Source: Acidobacteriota bacterium (GTDB lineage Bacteria > Acidobacteriota > Blastocatellia > Pyrinomonadales > Pyrinomonadaceae). Taken from it: DNA of 64,000 nt. A program made the translations under genes and the position numbers. Location of the stretch: assembly GCA_003223025.1 (NCBI GenBank), contig QHXR01000024.1, positions 62,001 through 126,000 of the forward strand, given 5' to 3'. The notes below the pieces were generated by a model. The model was not told the DNA's origin, ran no database searches, and worked only from the letters and a program-made list of their open reading frames with translations. How positions within the stretch are numbered: position 1 is the first letter of the stretch; each line of letters opens with the position of its first letter. This document shows positions 25,938 to 35,666 of the stretch, piece by piece.

Positions 25938-28651
25938 CACTAAAAAAGTTTTTTATTTGCTCGATCATTTTGGCGGCGCTTTGCATGAGTGCCTCGGCCC
26001 AGACCGTCGACGAGCTCCGACGCAATTTCGCGACGCCGCCCGACGACGCACGGATCATGATGCGGTGGTGGTGGTTTGGTCCGTCGGTTACGAAGGCCGA
26101 GATCGAGCGCGAGTTGCGCACGATGAAGGACGGCGGGATCGGCGGTGTGGAGGTTCAGCCCGTCTATCCGCTGTTGCCCGACGACGCGGCGGCCGGTATC
26201 AAGAATCTCGCGTACTTGTCCGACGAGTTTCTCGAGATGCTTCGGTTCGCATCCGACAAAGCGAATGAGCTCGGAATGAGATTCGATCTCACGCTCGGCA
26301 GCGGATGGTCGTTCGGCGGAGCAAAGACGCCCATCGCGGAAGCGGCCGGACAGCTCCGCGTCGAACGTGTGAAGATCGGGCCGGATGTGATGCGAATTCC
26401 GACCCCATCAATGATCCACGCCGAGAAATTGATTGCAGTATTTCTCGCGCATCCGAATGGAAACTCGATCGGTCAAACAACGGAGCTGACGGACATTCGC
26501 GACGGAAATGTTTTTCTATCGACGGCTTCGCAGCCTGACTCCGAAGTGATGTTCTTCATCGCGGGCAAAAGCGGGATGCAGGTGAAGCGTCCGGCGTTCG
26601 GTGCGGAAGGTTACGTTTTGAATCATCTCGACAGGCCGTCGGTAGATAGTTATCTGAAGAACACGGGTGACAGATTATTCTCCGCGTTCGATCGCTCGCA
26701 TGTTCCGTACTCGGTCTTCTGCGACAGCCTCGAAGTTTACAATCAGGATTGGACCGACGATCTCGTCGCCGAGTTCAAACGTCGGCGCGGATACGACATC
26801 AAACCATATCTTCCCGCGCTCGTCGGCGACATCGGTCCGAAGACAGCGGACATTCGATACGACTGGGGACGAACGATCACGGAGCTTTTCAACGAGCGTT
26901 TCATGATGCCGATGCAGGCATGGTCGAAGGCGAATGGAACTCGCTTTCGGATTCAGGGTTACGGTATTCCACCGGCGGCGATCTCGAGCAACAAGTGGGC
27001 CGACATCTCAGACGGCGAAGGTGCGCAATGGAAAGTCGTTCGAGCGGCGAGATGGGCGTCGTCGGCAAATCACATCTACGGTCGAAACATCACGTCGTCC
27101 GAGACGTGGACGTGGAATCATTCACCGGTTTTTCGCGCAACGCCGCTCGATCTGAAGGCCGAAGCCGACATTCATTTTCTTCAGGGCATCAATCAACTCA
27201 TCGGTCACGGCTGGGGTTATACTGCGCCGGGTGTCGAATATCCGGGCTGGAGATTTTACGCGTCGGGTGCGTATTCGGAACAAAATCCGTGGTGGATCGT
27301 GATGCCCGATCTTGCGAAATATCTACAGCGGATGAGCTACCTGATGCGTCAGGGCAAACCGCAAAACGACATCGCGCTCTATTTGCCGAATGCTGACGCG
27401 TATGCCAACTTCACCGCGGGAAAGGTTCACTTGATCGATGCTGAGCGCGAGCTTGTCGGCGACAAGTTGATGCCGGCGATCTTTGACGCCGGATACAATC
27501 TCGATTTCTTCGACGACGGAATGCTCGCCGACAACGCCGTCGATGTTCTCGGAACGCATAAGATCGTCGTTCTGCCGAACATCGAACGGATGCCGATCGA
27601 GTCGATTCGAAAACTTGATGCGTTCGTGAAGAGTGGCGGTAAAATCGTCGCGACGCGCCGCACGCCTTCCGTCGTTCCGGGAGCTCAAGCGACGGAGAAA
27701 GAACAGACGGAATTGAAAGAGATCACTGGCCGCTTGTTTAGCAGCTCGAACATTTCGGTGAAGCTTGTTCGCAATGACGACGAGATCGGTCCGGCATTGA
27801 ACGGACTGCTCCAACCCGACACATCGATCTTTCCCTCGGGAAAAGATTTTGGTGTGGTACATCGAAGGACTGCTGACGCAGATATTTATTTTGTCGCGAA
27901 TACTTCGAACCAAACTCGAAAAGTTCAGATCGCTTTTTGGACCAGCGGCGAACCTGAGATATGGGACGCTATCACAGGTCGACCGGAGCGCGCGATCGTC
28001 AATGCCGTTAAAGGGGCGGTGATTCCTTTAACCTTCGAGCCTTACCGTTCGTATGTCGTCGTGTTCACGAAGAAGAGTTCGCTCCCGAACACGATCGCGT
28101 ATTCTGAAACTGCGTCGTCGATCGATCTGAATTCCGACTGGTCCGTATCGATAGGCTCACAGTCTCCTGTTCAGATGTCGAAACTCGGGTCGTGGGCCGA
28201 TGATGAATCAACGCGTTACTTCTCGGGCACCGCTTCGTATGAAAAAAGTGTCGACATCTCGAACGAGTTTTTGAAAGCCGGAAAGGTGGTCGCACTCGAT
28301 CTCGGCGAATCAGTTGAGCTTCCGGTTCAAACGCCTCGCAACGGGATGCAGACGTTTCTCGATCCTCCGGTGCGCGAGGCGGCCGTCATCTATATCAACG
28401 ATCAGCGCGCCGGTTCGCTATGGTCTCCGCCGTATCGATTGGACGTCACTTCGCTGCTTCGGCCCGGAAAGAATTCCATTCGCATCGTCGTCGGAAACAC
28501 CGCGCTCAACTACATGGCCGGCCACAAACTTCCGGACTACAAACTGCTAAACCTTCGCTACGGCGAGCGCTTCCAGGCGCAGGATATGGATAAGATCCAA
28601 GTGCTTCCATCCGGTCTGACCGGAAGCATCAAGCTCCTGTCGCTGAAATAA
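25934..28651 (+). CDS. GH106 family alpha-L-rhamnosidase
   Basis: The start is a GTG at 25934 that overlaps the preceding TGA (GTGA). The 905-residue product has a signal peptide (ILAALCMSASAQ). It follows with ATPPDDARIMMRWWWFGPSVTKAEIERELRTMKDGGIGGVEVQ, the hallmark opening of GH106, and later FDLTLGSGWSFGG, SSETWTWNHSP and GINQLIGHGWGYT. A C-terminal beta-sandwich (about 720-900; VYINDQRAGSLWSPPYRLDVTSLL-type) closes it. GH106 enzymes remove terminal alpha-L-rhamnose, for example from rhamnogalacturonan I or II. Translational coupling to DUF6807 and the upstream rhaM gene indicates one operon for rhamnose release and use. Confidence 0.93.
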   Translation: MTLKKFFICSIILAALCMSASAQTVDELRRNFATPPDDARIMMRWWWFGPSVTKAEIERELRTMKDGGIGGVEVQPVYPLLPDDAAAGIKNLAYLSDEFLEMLRFASDKANELGMRFDLTLGSGWSFGGAKTPIAEAAGQLRVERVKIGPDVMRIPTPSMIHAEKLIAVFLAHPNGNSIGQTTELTDIRDGNVFLSTASQPDSEVMFFIAGKSGMQVKRPAFGAEGYVLNHLDRPSVDSYLKNTGDRLFSAFDRSHVPYSVFCDSLEVYNQDWTDDLVAEFKRRRGYDIKPYLPALVGDIGPKTADIRYDWGRTITELFNERFMMPMQAWSKANGTRFRIQGYGIPPAAISSNKWADISDGEGAQWKVVRAARWASSANHIYGRNITSSETWTWNHSPVFRATPLDLKAEADIHFLQGINQLIGHGWGYTAPGVEYPGWRFYASGAYSEQNPWWIVMPDLAKYLQRMSYLMRQGKPQNDIALYLPNADAYANFTAGKVHLIDAERELVGDKLMPAIFDAGYNLDFFDDGMLADNAVDVLGTHKIVVLPNIERMPIESIRKLDAFVKSGGKIVATRRTPSVVPGAQATEKEQTELKEITGRLFSSSNISVKLVRNDDEIGPALNGLLQPDTSIFPSGKDFGVVHRRTADADIYFVANTSNQTRKVQIAFWTSGEPEIWDAITGRPERAIVNAVKGAVIPLTFEPYRSYVVVFTKKSSLPNTIAYSETASSIDLNSDWSVSIGSQSPVQMSKLGSWADDESTRYFSGTASYEKSVDISNEFLKAGKVVALDLGESVELPVQTPRNGMQTFLDPPVREAAVIYINDQRAGSLWSPPYRLDVTSLLRPGKNSIRIVVGNTALNYMAGHKLPDYKLLNLRYGERFQAQDMDKIQVLPSGLTGSIKLLSLK

Positions 28652-28667
28652 CGTTCAGAGCGGCGCC

Positions 28668-28820
28668 GGCAACGGACTGGACCACAGGCACCCCTGCCTG
28701 CAACATCGGCCGCTTCGGTCGATGTCAGCCTCTGTCTTGCCGAATCATGATCGTTTGACGCCGCCGAAGCCACGGCGTCGCAGGCAGGGATGCCTGCGGT
28801 CCAGTCGCATCCGCCGTCAG
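28668..28820. repeat. Long inverted repeat, 'GGCGGATGCGACTGGA' family (copy 3)
   Basis: caacggactggaccacaggcacccctgcctgc on the left pairs imperfectly with gcaggcagggatgcctgcggtccagtcgc on the right. Inner atcggccgcttcggtcgatg and gccacggcgtcg words pair too. The left outer arm is degenerate compared with copies 1 and 2. Confidence 0.82.
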
Positions 28821-28928
28821 CTACCCATAGTCTTTCAACGCGTGTGAAAATATAATTCCCTTTCTTGTTAATAATCCCGTGCGGCAAACGTTTATATGGG
28901 TGTAGATGACGATTCAAAGGAGACGAAC

Positions 28929-29534
28929 GTGAGCCAAACCGCCGCCAACACGCTATTCGCCGGCGATTTAATAGATCCCGTAGAGAGTCCTGCTTTTCAG
29001 GACGGAACCGGCGAAGCTGACGACCTCGGCGCTCTTTTTCGCAATCATTATAAAGGCATGTTTCGAGTCGCGTACCGCATAACGGGAAGTCAAAGCGACG
29101 CGGAAGACGTGCTGCAGACTGTTTTCGTCCGGCTCACTCCGGGCTGGGAGCAGCGGGATCTTTCGCCGAGCCCGCGAAATTTTTTGTATAGATCGGCGAT
29201 CAATGCGTCGCTCGATCTGCTCAGGCAGCGTAAACGCGCCAACTCCGTTTCCCTGGACGTTGTCGATTTTGATCAAACATCAAAGACGCCGACCGCCGAA
29301 GATGATCTGGTCGATACGGAGCTCCGCGAGCTTGTCCGCAACGCGATCGCAAAACTCGAAGGACGGGCGGCGACTGCGTTCGTGCTTCGCTATTACGAAG
29401 GATATGACAACGGCCGAATCGCAGAAGTTTTAGGGACGTCGCAAATGGTCGTCGCCGTGACATTGCATCGAGCACGGACACGGCTCCGCAAAGAGATCGG
29501 TAGTTATCTGGAGAAGCATCATGAAAAAGAATAA
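28929..29534 (+). CDS. ECF-type RNA polymerase sigma factor
   Basis: The GTG at 28929 is preceded by AAAGGAG at 28916-28922, so it is preferred over an ATG at 28896 that lacks a ribosome site. The product is 201 residues: sigma region 2 (about 30-105; LFRNHYKGMFRVAYRITGSQSDAEDVLQTVFVRL) and region 4 (about 140-195; GRAATAFVLRYYEGYDNGRIAEVLGTSQMVVAVTLHRARTRL). It directs RNA polymerase to a specific promoter set. Its 3' end overlaps the anti-sigma gene by 14 bases, the usual pairing. Confidence 0.93.
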   Translation: MSQTAANTLFAGDLIDPVESPAFQDGTGEADDLGALFRNHYKGMFRVAYRITGSQSDAEDVLQTVFVRLTPGWEQRDLSPSPRNFLYRSAINASLDLLRQRKRANSVSLDVVDFDQTSKTPTAEDDLVDTELRELVRNAIAKLEGRAATAFVLRYYEGYDNGRIAEVLGTSQMVVAVTLHRARTRLRKEIGSYLEKHHEKE

Positions 29535-32259
29535 GCAAGAATTGGACGCGATCATCGACAACGCAACGCGGAATATACGCGATGAAGAGATCGATCCGTC
29601 GATCATCGATCAGTCCGCGGCCCGCGTCTGGGCCCAAGTCAATAAGCAAGCAACGGCAAATACTATTATGAACTCTACCGAACACATCCACGGCTGCGAC
29701 GATTTTCAGTCGCTCATTCCCGCGTATCTCGATGGCAAACTTTCCCCGGCCCGCAAGCTCCTCCTGGAAGATCATTCCAACGAGTGCGTGCCGTGCAGGC
29801 GCGAGATCAAAGCGCAAAAAGCGTTCGTTGCTACGAAGTCGGCGACCTACATTCCTCGAACGCATTCGCGTCGCGACGTGCGACCGGCTGCAAAGCGATG
29901 GGCAACTGCGAAGATCGCACGCGTGAGTATCGCCGCCGGACTTATCGTCTGTCTCGGACTGGCGGGAATGTTCATGTATGAGCGTCTCGATCTGTCGGGT
30001 CGCACACTTGCTGCGACGCTCGACAGCGCGAACGGATCCGTATACGTCGTTTCCGATTCCGAGAGCCGCCAGCTCTCAGCAGGCGAACAGATCCAGAAAG
30101 GAGAACGCGTTCGCACGGCAAAAGATTCGAATGCCGTGATGCGACTCGCCGACGGTTCGACCGTTGAGATGCGTGAGCGTTCGGAGTTTTCAGTTTCCGA
30201 AAATATGCGCGGCGTGACGATCAAGCTCGATCGCGGCGACGTGATCGTCGAAGCCGCGAAGCAGCATAACGGCCGACTTTATGTTCAGACGCCCGACTCG
30301 CTCGTCTCTGTAAAAGGAACGATCTTCGGAGTCGAGAGCGGAACGAAAGGTTCTCGCGTCTCGGTTGTCGAAGGCGAAGTGAAAGTCAATCACGGCGGCA
30401 AGGACGAAACATTACTTCCCGGCGATCAGACGACGACGAGTGCTAATTTGAATAAGACGTCGGTGGAGCAAAACGTCGCATGGAGCCGCAACGCTTCGCG
30501 TTACACGAACCTCGTTGCAGATCTGGCAAAGCTTCGACACGACGTGAATCAAGTGCCGCGTCCTGGCGTCCGTTACACTTCAAAATTTGTTGATCTCGTA
30601 CCTGAGAGCACCGTCTTTTATGCGGCCCTTCCGAATCTGAGCGAAACGCTTGCAGAATCGCAGCGCATCATGCAGGAGCGGATCAAGCAGAACCCGGCGC
30701 TCGCCGAGTGGTGGAAAGGTAATCGAGGCGATGGACTCGGATTGAACGATCAGACGATGAATCGAATTCAGGAGTTCGGCTCACGCCTCGGCGACGAGAT
30801 CGTTATCAGTGCGAGCATGGATGCAAAGGGCGAGCCCGGCAGTATTCTCGTCCTGGGCGAGGTTAAGGATGCGGCAAGCTTCCGCACTTATGTCGATGGA
30901 GAACTCGCGCGAGTTGCGAAAGAATCCGGCGGTGCTCCGAGTCTCCGCTTCGTTGACGATCCGCTGACCGCGAAAGTCGCGAATGCTCCCGCGAAGAATG
31001 TCGCGTCGAATCCTGAACTCTTTGTCTGGATCCACGACAACGTTTTTGCCGCGTCGCCGCAGATCGAAAGTCTGCGTGGATTTGAAGCGACGTTGCAGAC
31101 CCCCGATACGAATCGTTTTGCGAATTCTTCATTCCACCAACGCATCAACGACGTCTACAAGGACGGTGCGGGAATCGTTGTCGCGGCCGATCTCGAAAAG
31201 ATCATGTCGCAGGTGATGACCAAAGACACGTCACCCGATGCGAGCCGCCGCCTCGAAGGTTTCAAGCAGCTCGGCGTCATGAGCCTGCGTCATTTCGTAG
31301 CCGAGCAGAAGGATGTGAACGGAAGAACGCTCAGCCAGGCCGCACTGACGTTCGGCGAATCGAATCACGGCGTCGCGTCGTGGCTCGCAGCTCCGGGCTC
31401 GATGGGTGCGTTGGATTTCATCTCGCCAAATGCGAATGTCGCGACCGCGTTTGTCGTGAAAGAACCGGCGCTGCTGGTCGATGATCTTCTCGGATTCATG
31501 GAGACGGTCCAGCCGGATGTTCGTCACCAGATGGCAGAGATCGAAAAGTCGCAAGGCTTCAGTATCCGAAACGACTTCGCGGCTCCGCTCGGCGGTGAGT
31601 TTGCATTCGCGATCGACGGGCCGATCCTTCCGACGCCGTCGTGGAAAGTGATCCTCGAAGTTTATGACCAGGCGAAATTGCAGAATACGTTTGAGCGGTC
31701 GATCGAAAAGCTGAATCAGTTTTCGATGCTGCACGGCAAAGGAAAACTCACGCTCGAGAATTCCGCGGTGGGCGATCGCACGTACTATTCGATCAAGTCG
31801 GACATGGGACTCGAAGTGCATTACACTTACGCGAACGGTTATCTCGTCGCTGCTCCGAGCCGTGCCTTGCTCGAACAGTCGATCAGTAATCGCGAAGCGG
31901 GTAACACACTTGTGCACTCGTCAAGATTCATGAGCACGCTGCCGCAGGATGGCAACACGAATTTCTCGGCTATCATGTATCACGATCTGGCTCCGCTCAT
32001 GGGACCGCTTGCAGAGAGATTGAAGAATGCCGGCGGCGATCAGGAAGCACAGAAGCTCGCCTCGATCGACGCGAACGCGCCTCCGACTTTGGTTTATGCT
32101 TACGCACAAGGCGATCGCATCACGCTCGCCGCGAACACTGAAGGCGGTGCGTTCGGACTTAGTCCGGCAAGTCTCATCGGTCTCCCGAATTCGTTCGCGA
32201 TGCAGCATATTTTAATGAACGCATTGGGCGACAAGGACGTACAGAAGAAGAATGAGTAG
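29521..32259 (+). CDS. Anti-sigma factor fused to FecR and a large DUF3352-like extracytoplasmic domain
   Basis: The 912-residue protein begins with a cytoplasmic part carrying a zinc-finger-like anti-sigma motif (His85, Cys89, Cys92 in EDHSNECVPCRRE, plus Cys59). A transmembrane helix follows (about 134-153). Then comes a FecR domain (about 165-290; SVYVVSDSESRQLSAGEQIQKGERVRT, DSLVSVKGTIFGVESG) and a long domain of about 550 residues that resembles DUF3352 (PESTVFYAALPNLSETL, LFVWIHDNVFAASPQ). It probably binds the ECF sigma factor and releases it on an envelope signal. The size of the outer domain is unusual for an anti-sigma factor. What it senses cannot be read. Confidence 0.85.
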   Translation: MKKNKQELDAIIDNATRNIRDEEIDPSIIDQSAARVWAQVNKQATANTIMNSTEHIHGCDDFQSLIPAYLDGKLSPARKLLLEDHSNECVPCRREIKAQKAFVATKSATYIPRTHSRRDVRPAAKRWATAKIARVSIAAGLIVCLGLAGMFMYERLDLSGRTLAATLDSANGSVYVVSDSESRQLSAGEQIQKGERVRTAKDSNAVMRLADGSTVEMRERSEFSVSENMRGVTIKLDRGDVIVEAAKQHNGRLYVQTPDSLVSVKGTIFGVESGTKGSRVSVVEGEVKVNHGGKDETLLPGDQTTTSANLNKTSVEQNVAWSRNASRYTNLVADLAKLRHDVNQVPRPGVRYTSKFVDLVPESTVFYAALPNLSETLAESQRIMQERIKQNPALAEWWKGNRGDGLGLNDQTMNRIQEFGSRLGDEIVISASMDAKGEPGSILVLGEVKDAASFRTYVDGELARVAKESGGAPSLRFVDDPLTAKVANAPAKNVASNPELFVWIHDNVFAASPQIESLRGFEATLQTPDTNRFANSSFHQRINDVYKDGAGIVVAADLEKIMSQVMTKDTSPDASRRLEGFKQLGVMSLRHFVAEQKDVNGRTLSQAALTFGESNHGVASWLAAPGSMGALDFISPNANVATAFVVKEPALLVDDLLGFMETVQPDVRHQMAEIEKSQGFSIRNDFAAPLGGEFAFAIDGPILPTPSWKVILEVYDQAKLQNTFERSIEKLNQFSMLHGKGKLTLENSAVGDRTYYSIKSDMGLEVHYTYANGYLVAAPSRALLEQSISNREAGNTLVHSSRFMSTLPQDGNTNFSAIMYHDLAPLMGPLAERLKNAGGDQEAQKLASIDANAPPTLVYAYAQGDRITLAANTEGGAFGLSPASLIGLPNSFAMQHILMNALGDKDVQKKNE

Positions 32260-32282
32260 AACCAACTCAATTTAAAGTGAAT

Positions 32283-32316
32283 ACCGACGGACGATTTTGA
32301 GTCCGTCGGTTTTTTC
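32283..32316 (+). terminator. Rho-independent terminator after sigma/anti-sigma operon
   Basis: A ten-base perfect stem (accgacggac / gtccgtcggt, 32283-32292 with 32301-32310) with an eight-base loop is followed by a run of T to 32315. It lies 24 bases after the anti-sigma stop codon. Confidence 0.9.
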
Positions 32317-32382
32317 GTAGGATGAGAAAGAGTTGGCCATATAACCCGTCGCCACGGCGAACAACATTGAAGGAATAGGAAC

Positions 32383-32595
32383 GTCTTGTCGCCAAAGGCG
32401 ACGAACATTAAAGCCTAGGGTGAAGGCCGACAAGGCCGGAACCCTAGGTGCGAAGACGGGATTTTTGCTCGCTGAAGGCGAGCAACAATTGTTCGACCCC
32501 TACAGGGTCGCAATCCATTTCGACGGGTACCTAGGGTTCCATTCGCTTTGCTCATTCCACCCTAGGCTTTAATGTTCGTCGCCGTTGGCGACAAG
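32383..32595. repeat. Large nested inverted repeat ('cctaggg' and 'gtcgccaaaggcgac' words)
   Basis: Outer arms cttgtcgccaaaggcgacg...attaaagcctagggtg and caccctaggctttaatgttcgtcgcc...ggcgacaag span about 38 bases each. Between them aaccctaggtg pairs with acctagggtt, and gctcgctgaaggcgagc is a further hairpin. It fills most of the gap 32317-32614; no gene is seen. Confidence 0.88.
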
Positions 32596-32614
32596 AGGGT
32601 ATCGTGATAGCACC

Positions 32615-33550
32615 ATGACATCTGTCATCGAACTCGAAAAACTAAGCGTCACCTTCGGGAAGCGTCCGATCCTGAAATCACTGGACGGTGTTCTCAACGG
32701 GCGCGCGATCGGATTGCTGGGACCGAATGGCGCGGGCAAGACGACGCTGATTCACACTCTTCTCGGATTTCATCCGCCGACTTCAGGGACCGCACACATC
32801 TTCGGACAAGACATCACACGCGATGCAAAGCAGGTGCGTGCGGCCGTCGGATACATGCCGGAGCGCGACTCGTTCATCGCAAAAATGTCGTGCGTCCACT
32901 TCGTGCGTCTCATGGCCGAGCTTTCCGGAATTCCCGCAAAGCATGCGCTCGAGCGTGCACACGAAGCGCTTTTTTATGTCGGCTTGGGCGAAGCGCGTTA
33001 TCGACCGGTCGACAGCTACTCGCTCGGGATGAAACAACTCGCGAAACTAGCGCAGGCGATCGTGCACGGTCCAAAACTCATCATCTTAGACGAGCCGACA
33101 AATGGTCTCGATCCGCCAACGCGCAGCCGCATGATCTCGCTGATACGTCAGATCCGCGACGGCGGTCGGGCGCGAATACTCTTGTCATCGCATCTGCTGC
33201 GCGATGTCGAGGAATGCTGCGACGAGATCCTCGTGCTGAAGGACGGTTACATCGCGGCGAACTGCAATCTCGAAGAGGAGCGCAAGGCGAATCGTAAATT
33301 CATCGAGCTCGAAACACGGTCCGGAAATCGAGCTGCGTTTGTCGAAGCGATCGGCGCGCTCGGATGCGAGTACGCTCTTTCAGGTGAGCGGCGAATAAAA
33401 GTGATCATGCAGGAGACAACCGAGATCAGCGATCTGTATCGCCTCGCGCTCGAGCATGGCGTGCAGATCCGACGTCTCAATTTCAAGCGCGATTCGCTCG
33501 AAGATATTTTCCTCAAGGCGATGGAGAACGGAAACGGGAGGGCAGCGTAA
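32615..33550 (+). CDS. ABC-2 type transporter, ATP-binding protein 1
   Basis: The ATG at 32615 gives 311 residues; an upstream TTG would lie in the repeat element. Walker A is GPNGAGKTT (about residues 36-44), the signature loop is [11 protein letters not shown] (a degenerate LSGGQ), Walker B is [13 protein letters not shown] and the H-loop is [16 protein letters not shown]-terminal extension (about 215-311) is typical of the NatA/CcmA-like exporter ATPases. It pairs with the permease that starts within its stop codon (TAATG). Export cargo is unknown. Confidence 0.92.
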   Translation: MTSVIELEKLSVTFGKRPILKSLDGVLNGRAIGLLGPNGAGKTTLIHTLLGFHPPTSGTAHIFGQDITRDAKQVRAAVGYMPERDSFIAKMSCVHFVRLMAELSGIPAKHALERAHEALFYVGLGEARYRPVDSYSLGMKQLAKLAQAIVHGPKLIILDEPTNGLDPPTRSRMISLIRQIRDGGRARILLSSHLLRDVEECCDEILVLKDGYIAANCNLEEERKANRKFIELETRSGNRAAFVEAIGALGCEYALSGERRIKVIMQETTEISDLYRLALEHGVQIRRLNFKRDSLEDIFLKAMENGNGRAA

Positions 33551-34479
33551 TGGCCGTATACGAACATCTGTACGGCGCGTACGAAGGCGAGTCGCACACT
33601 CCGTTATCGCGGTTTCTCGTCATACCGCGGTATGCACTGCGCGAAGTTTTTAAGTCGAAATTATTTACGACGATATTTATCCTGTGCTTTATCTATCCGC
33701 TCATCGCGACGATCCTGGTGTATCTCCATCACAACGTGAACGCTCTCGCGCTGCTGCAGATAAATATTCAGGAATTGCTGCCGATCGACAATTCGTTCTT
33801 TAGAACTTTCCTCGAGGTGCAGGGTGGATTCGCATTTATCCTGACGGTGCTCGTCGCACCGCCGCTGATCTCGCGCGATCTCTCGAACAATGCTCTGCCG
33901 CTTTATTTATCACGCCCGCTCTCCCGTACCGAATATGTTCTCGGCAAGATGATGGTTATCGCATTCCTGCTGTCGATGATGACGTGGGTTCCGGGCCTGC
34001 TGATCTTTATATTCCAGGCCTCACTCGCCGGCGTCGGCTGGCTGTGGTCGAACCTTTGGATGGCGTGGGCGATCTTTGCCGGATCGATGGCGTGGATCAT
34101 CCTGCTTTCGTTGTTGGCCCTCGCCGTCTCGTCACTCGTGAAATGGCGCGTGGTAGCAAGCGGCGCACTCATCGGACTGTTCTTCGTTCCGAGCGCGTTC
34201 GGCGAGATAATCAATAACCTTTTCCTCACGCGTGCGGGACATCTGATCAGTTTGTGGGCGACGATGAACAGTATCTGGCGCGGACTGTTCGGACTTTTCG
34301 AGCGACAGACCGGATCGATTCAGGGAACCGTTACCAACCCGATCTACGATAAACAATTTTTCAATATCGCACTTTTGGAGCCGCCGCTGTGGGCGTCGTG
34401 GTTAGTTGTCGGGATCGTTTGCGCGATTTGTGTTTGGTTGCTGTCGTATAAGGTCAGGGCTTACGAGGTGATCAAGTGA
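33550..34479 (+). CDS. ABC-2 type transporter, permease 1
   Basis: This 309-residue membrane protein shares one base with the stop of ATP-binding protein 1. It has about six hydrophobic helices (for example [17 protein letters not shown] and [21 protein letters not shown]), a long extracytoplasmic loop after the first, and the [24 protein letters not shown] segment seen in ABC-2 permeases. It would form the membrane channel with the two ATPases. Function in export or in membrane maintenance is inferred only from the family. Confidence 0.88.
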   Translation: MAVYEHLYGAYEGESHTPLSRFLVIPRYALREVFKSKLFTTIFILCFIYPLIATILVYLHHNVNALALLQINIQELLPIDNSFFRTFLEVQGGFAFILTVLVAPPLISRDLSNNALPLYLSRPLSRTEYVLGKMMVIAFLLSMMTWVPGLLIFIFQASLAGVGWLWSNLWMAWAIFAGSMAWIILLSLLALAVSSLVKWRVVASGALIGLFFVPSAFGEIINNLFLTRAGHLISLWATMNSIWRGLFGLFERQTGSIQGTVTNPIYDKQFFNIALLEPPLWASWLVVGIVCAICVWLLSYKVRAYEVIK

Positions 34480-35441
34480 CGACTTCGACATCACAATTCG
34501 CAACATCGATCGTGTTCGAAGACGTCTCGAAATTTTACGACGAAGTCCTCGGCGTGAACCGTGTGAATCTGCAGATCGCTCCTGGCATCACGAGTCTCGT
34601 GGGACCGAACGGTTCCGGAAAAACGACGCTGATGAATCTGATGACGGGACTGTTGCGACCGTCGAGTGGTCGAATCAGTGTTCTCGGGATATCGCCCAGC
34701 GAGCCGGAAGAGATCTTTCAAAAGCTCGGTTACTGTTCGCAGTTCGATTCGTTCCCGCGCGGTGCGACGGCACGCGAGTTTATCGAGTTCTATCTCCGCG
34801 TTCACGGATACACGAAGAAAGAAGCCGGCGATCTCACGCAAGCCGCTCTCGAGCGAGTGTCCTTGACTGAAGCTGCAGATCGAAGGATCTCTGCGTTCAG
34901 TAAGGGAATGCGACAACGCGTGCGGCTCGCGCAATCCATCGCGCACAATCCATCGGTGCTTGTCCTCGACGAGCCGCTGAATGGACTCGATCCAATGGCG
35001 CGGGCGGAGATAATCCGACTGTTTCGCGCACTTGCCGATGCGGGGATGTTTCTCATCATCTCAAGTCATATTTTGCACGAGGTCGACATGATGTCGGACA
35101 GCGTTGTGCTCCTGCACAACGGTTACGTCGTCGCGGAAGGTGAAGTCCACGGCGTGCGTGATGAGATCGATGAGCATCCGATCCAGATCCTTATCCGATG
35201 CGACCGGCCGCAGACATTGGCCGCTCGTCTGTTCGAGCATGAGCACACCGTCGAGGCGCGCATCAACGATGATCGGAAAGGCCTGTTTGTGAAGACACGC
35301 CGACCGGACGATTTCTATCTGCTGCTGAACAGACTGGTCACGGAACAAAAGATCCAGATCGAATCAGTTGCTCCGGTCGATGACGATCTCAATGCGGTGT
35401 ATCAATATTTGATCACGTCGGATGGAGGGAATGCGCAGTGA
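34476..35441 (+). CDS. ABC-2 type transporter, ATP-binding protein 2
   Basis: The GTG at 34476 overlaps the permease stop (GTGA). The 321-residue product has Walker [10 protein letters not shown], signature [16 protein letters not shown], Walker [14 protein letters not shown] and the [15 protein letters not shown]-loop, with a C-terminal extension. It differs clearly from ATP-binding protein 1, so the exporter may work as a heterodimer, or the genes may encode two ATPase-permease pairs (32615/33550 and 34476/35667). Confidence 0.92.
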   Translation: MTTSTSQFATSIVFEDVSKFYDEVLGVNRVNLQIAPGITSLVGPNGSGKTTLMNLMTGLLRPSSGRISVLGISPSEPEEIFQKLGYCSQFDSFPRGATAREFIEFYLRVHGYTKKEAGDLTQAALERVSLTEAADRRISAFSKGMRQRVRLAQSIAHNPSVLVLDEPLNGLDPMARAEIIRLFRALADAGMFLIISSHILHEVDMMSDSVVLLHNGYVVAEGEVHGVRDEIDEHPIQILIRCDRPQTLAARLFEHEHTVEARINDDRKGLFVKTRRPDDFYLLLNRLVTEQKIQIESVAPVDDDLNAVYQYLITSDGGNAQ

Positions 35442-35459
35442 AGAATCACCGTTTTGGCC

Positions 35460-35630
35460 GCGTGAGCGGTCCATTGCATTTAGCCGTGGCCGTTCAGGCC
35501 ACGGAGAGGAGTGTTTGAACCGCGTCGCGTAGCGACGATTGAATCAGTCGTCGCTCCGCGATGAGATTTCGTGTTCGAGCTTACCGTGGCCTGAAGTGCT
35601 ACGGCTAAATGCATACGATCGCTACGCGAC
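35460..35630. repeat. Nested inverted repeat, 'gcatttagccgtggcc' family (copy 2)
   Basis: gcatttagccgtggccgttcaggccacgg and ccgtggcctgaagtgctacggctaaatgc pair as in the copy at 17485-17660, with inner gcgtagcgacg and cgtcgctccgcgatg words. Here it separates ATP-binding protein 2 from permease 2 within what is otherwise an operon. Confidence 0.88.
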
Positions 35631-35666
35631 CAGCAAAGAAAATGTACGCAGTTCATAAATTAAAAA

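Noticed and set aside
32260-32614. Insertion sequence or transposase relic next to the ABC exporter
   Set aside because: The inverted arms look like a terminal repeat, but no transposase frame lies inside; the content is only further hairpin words.
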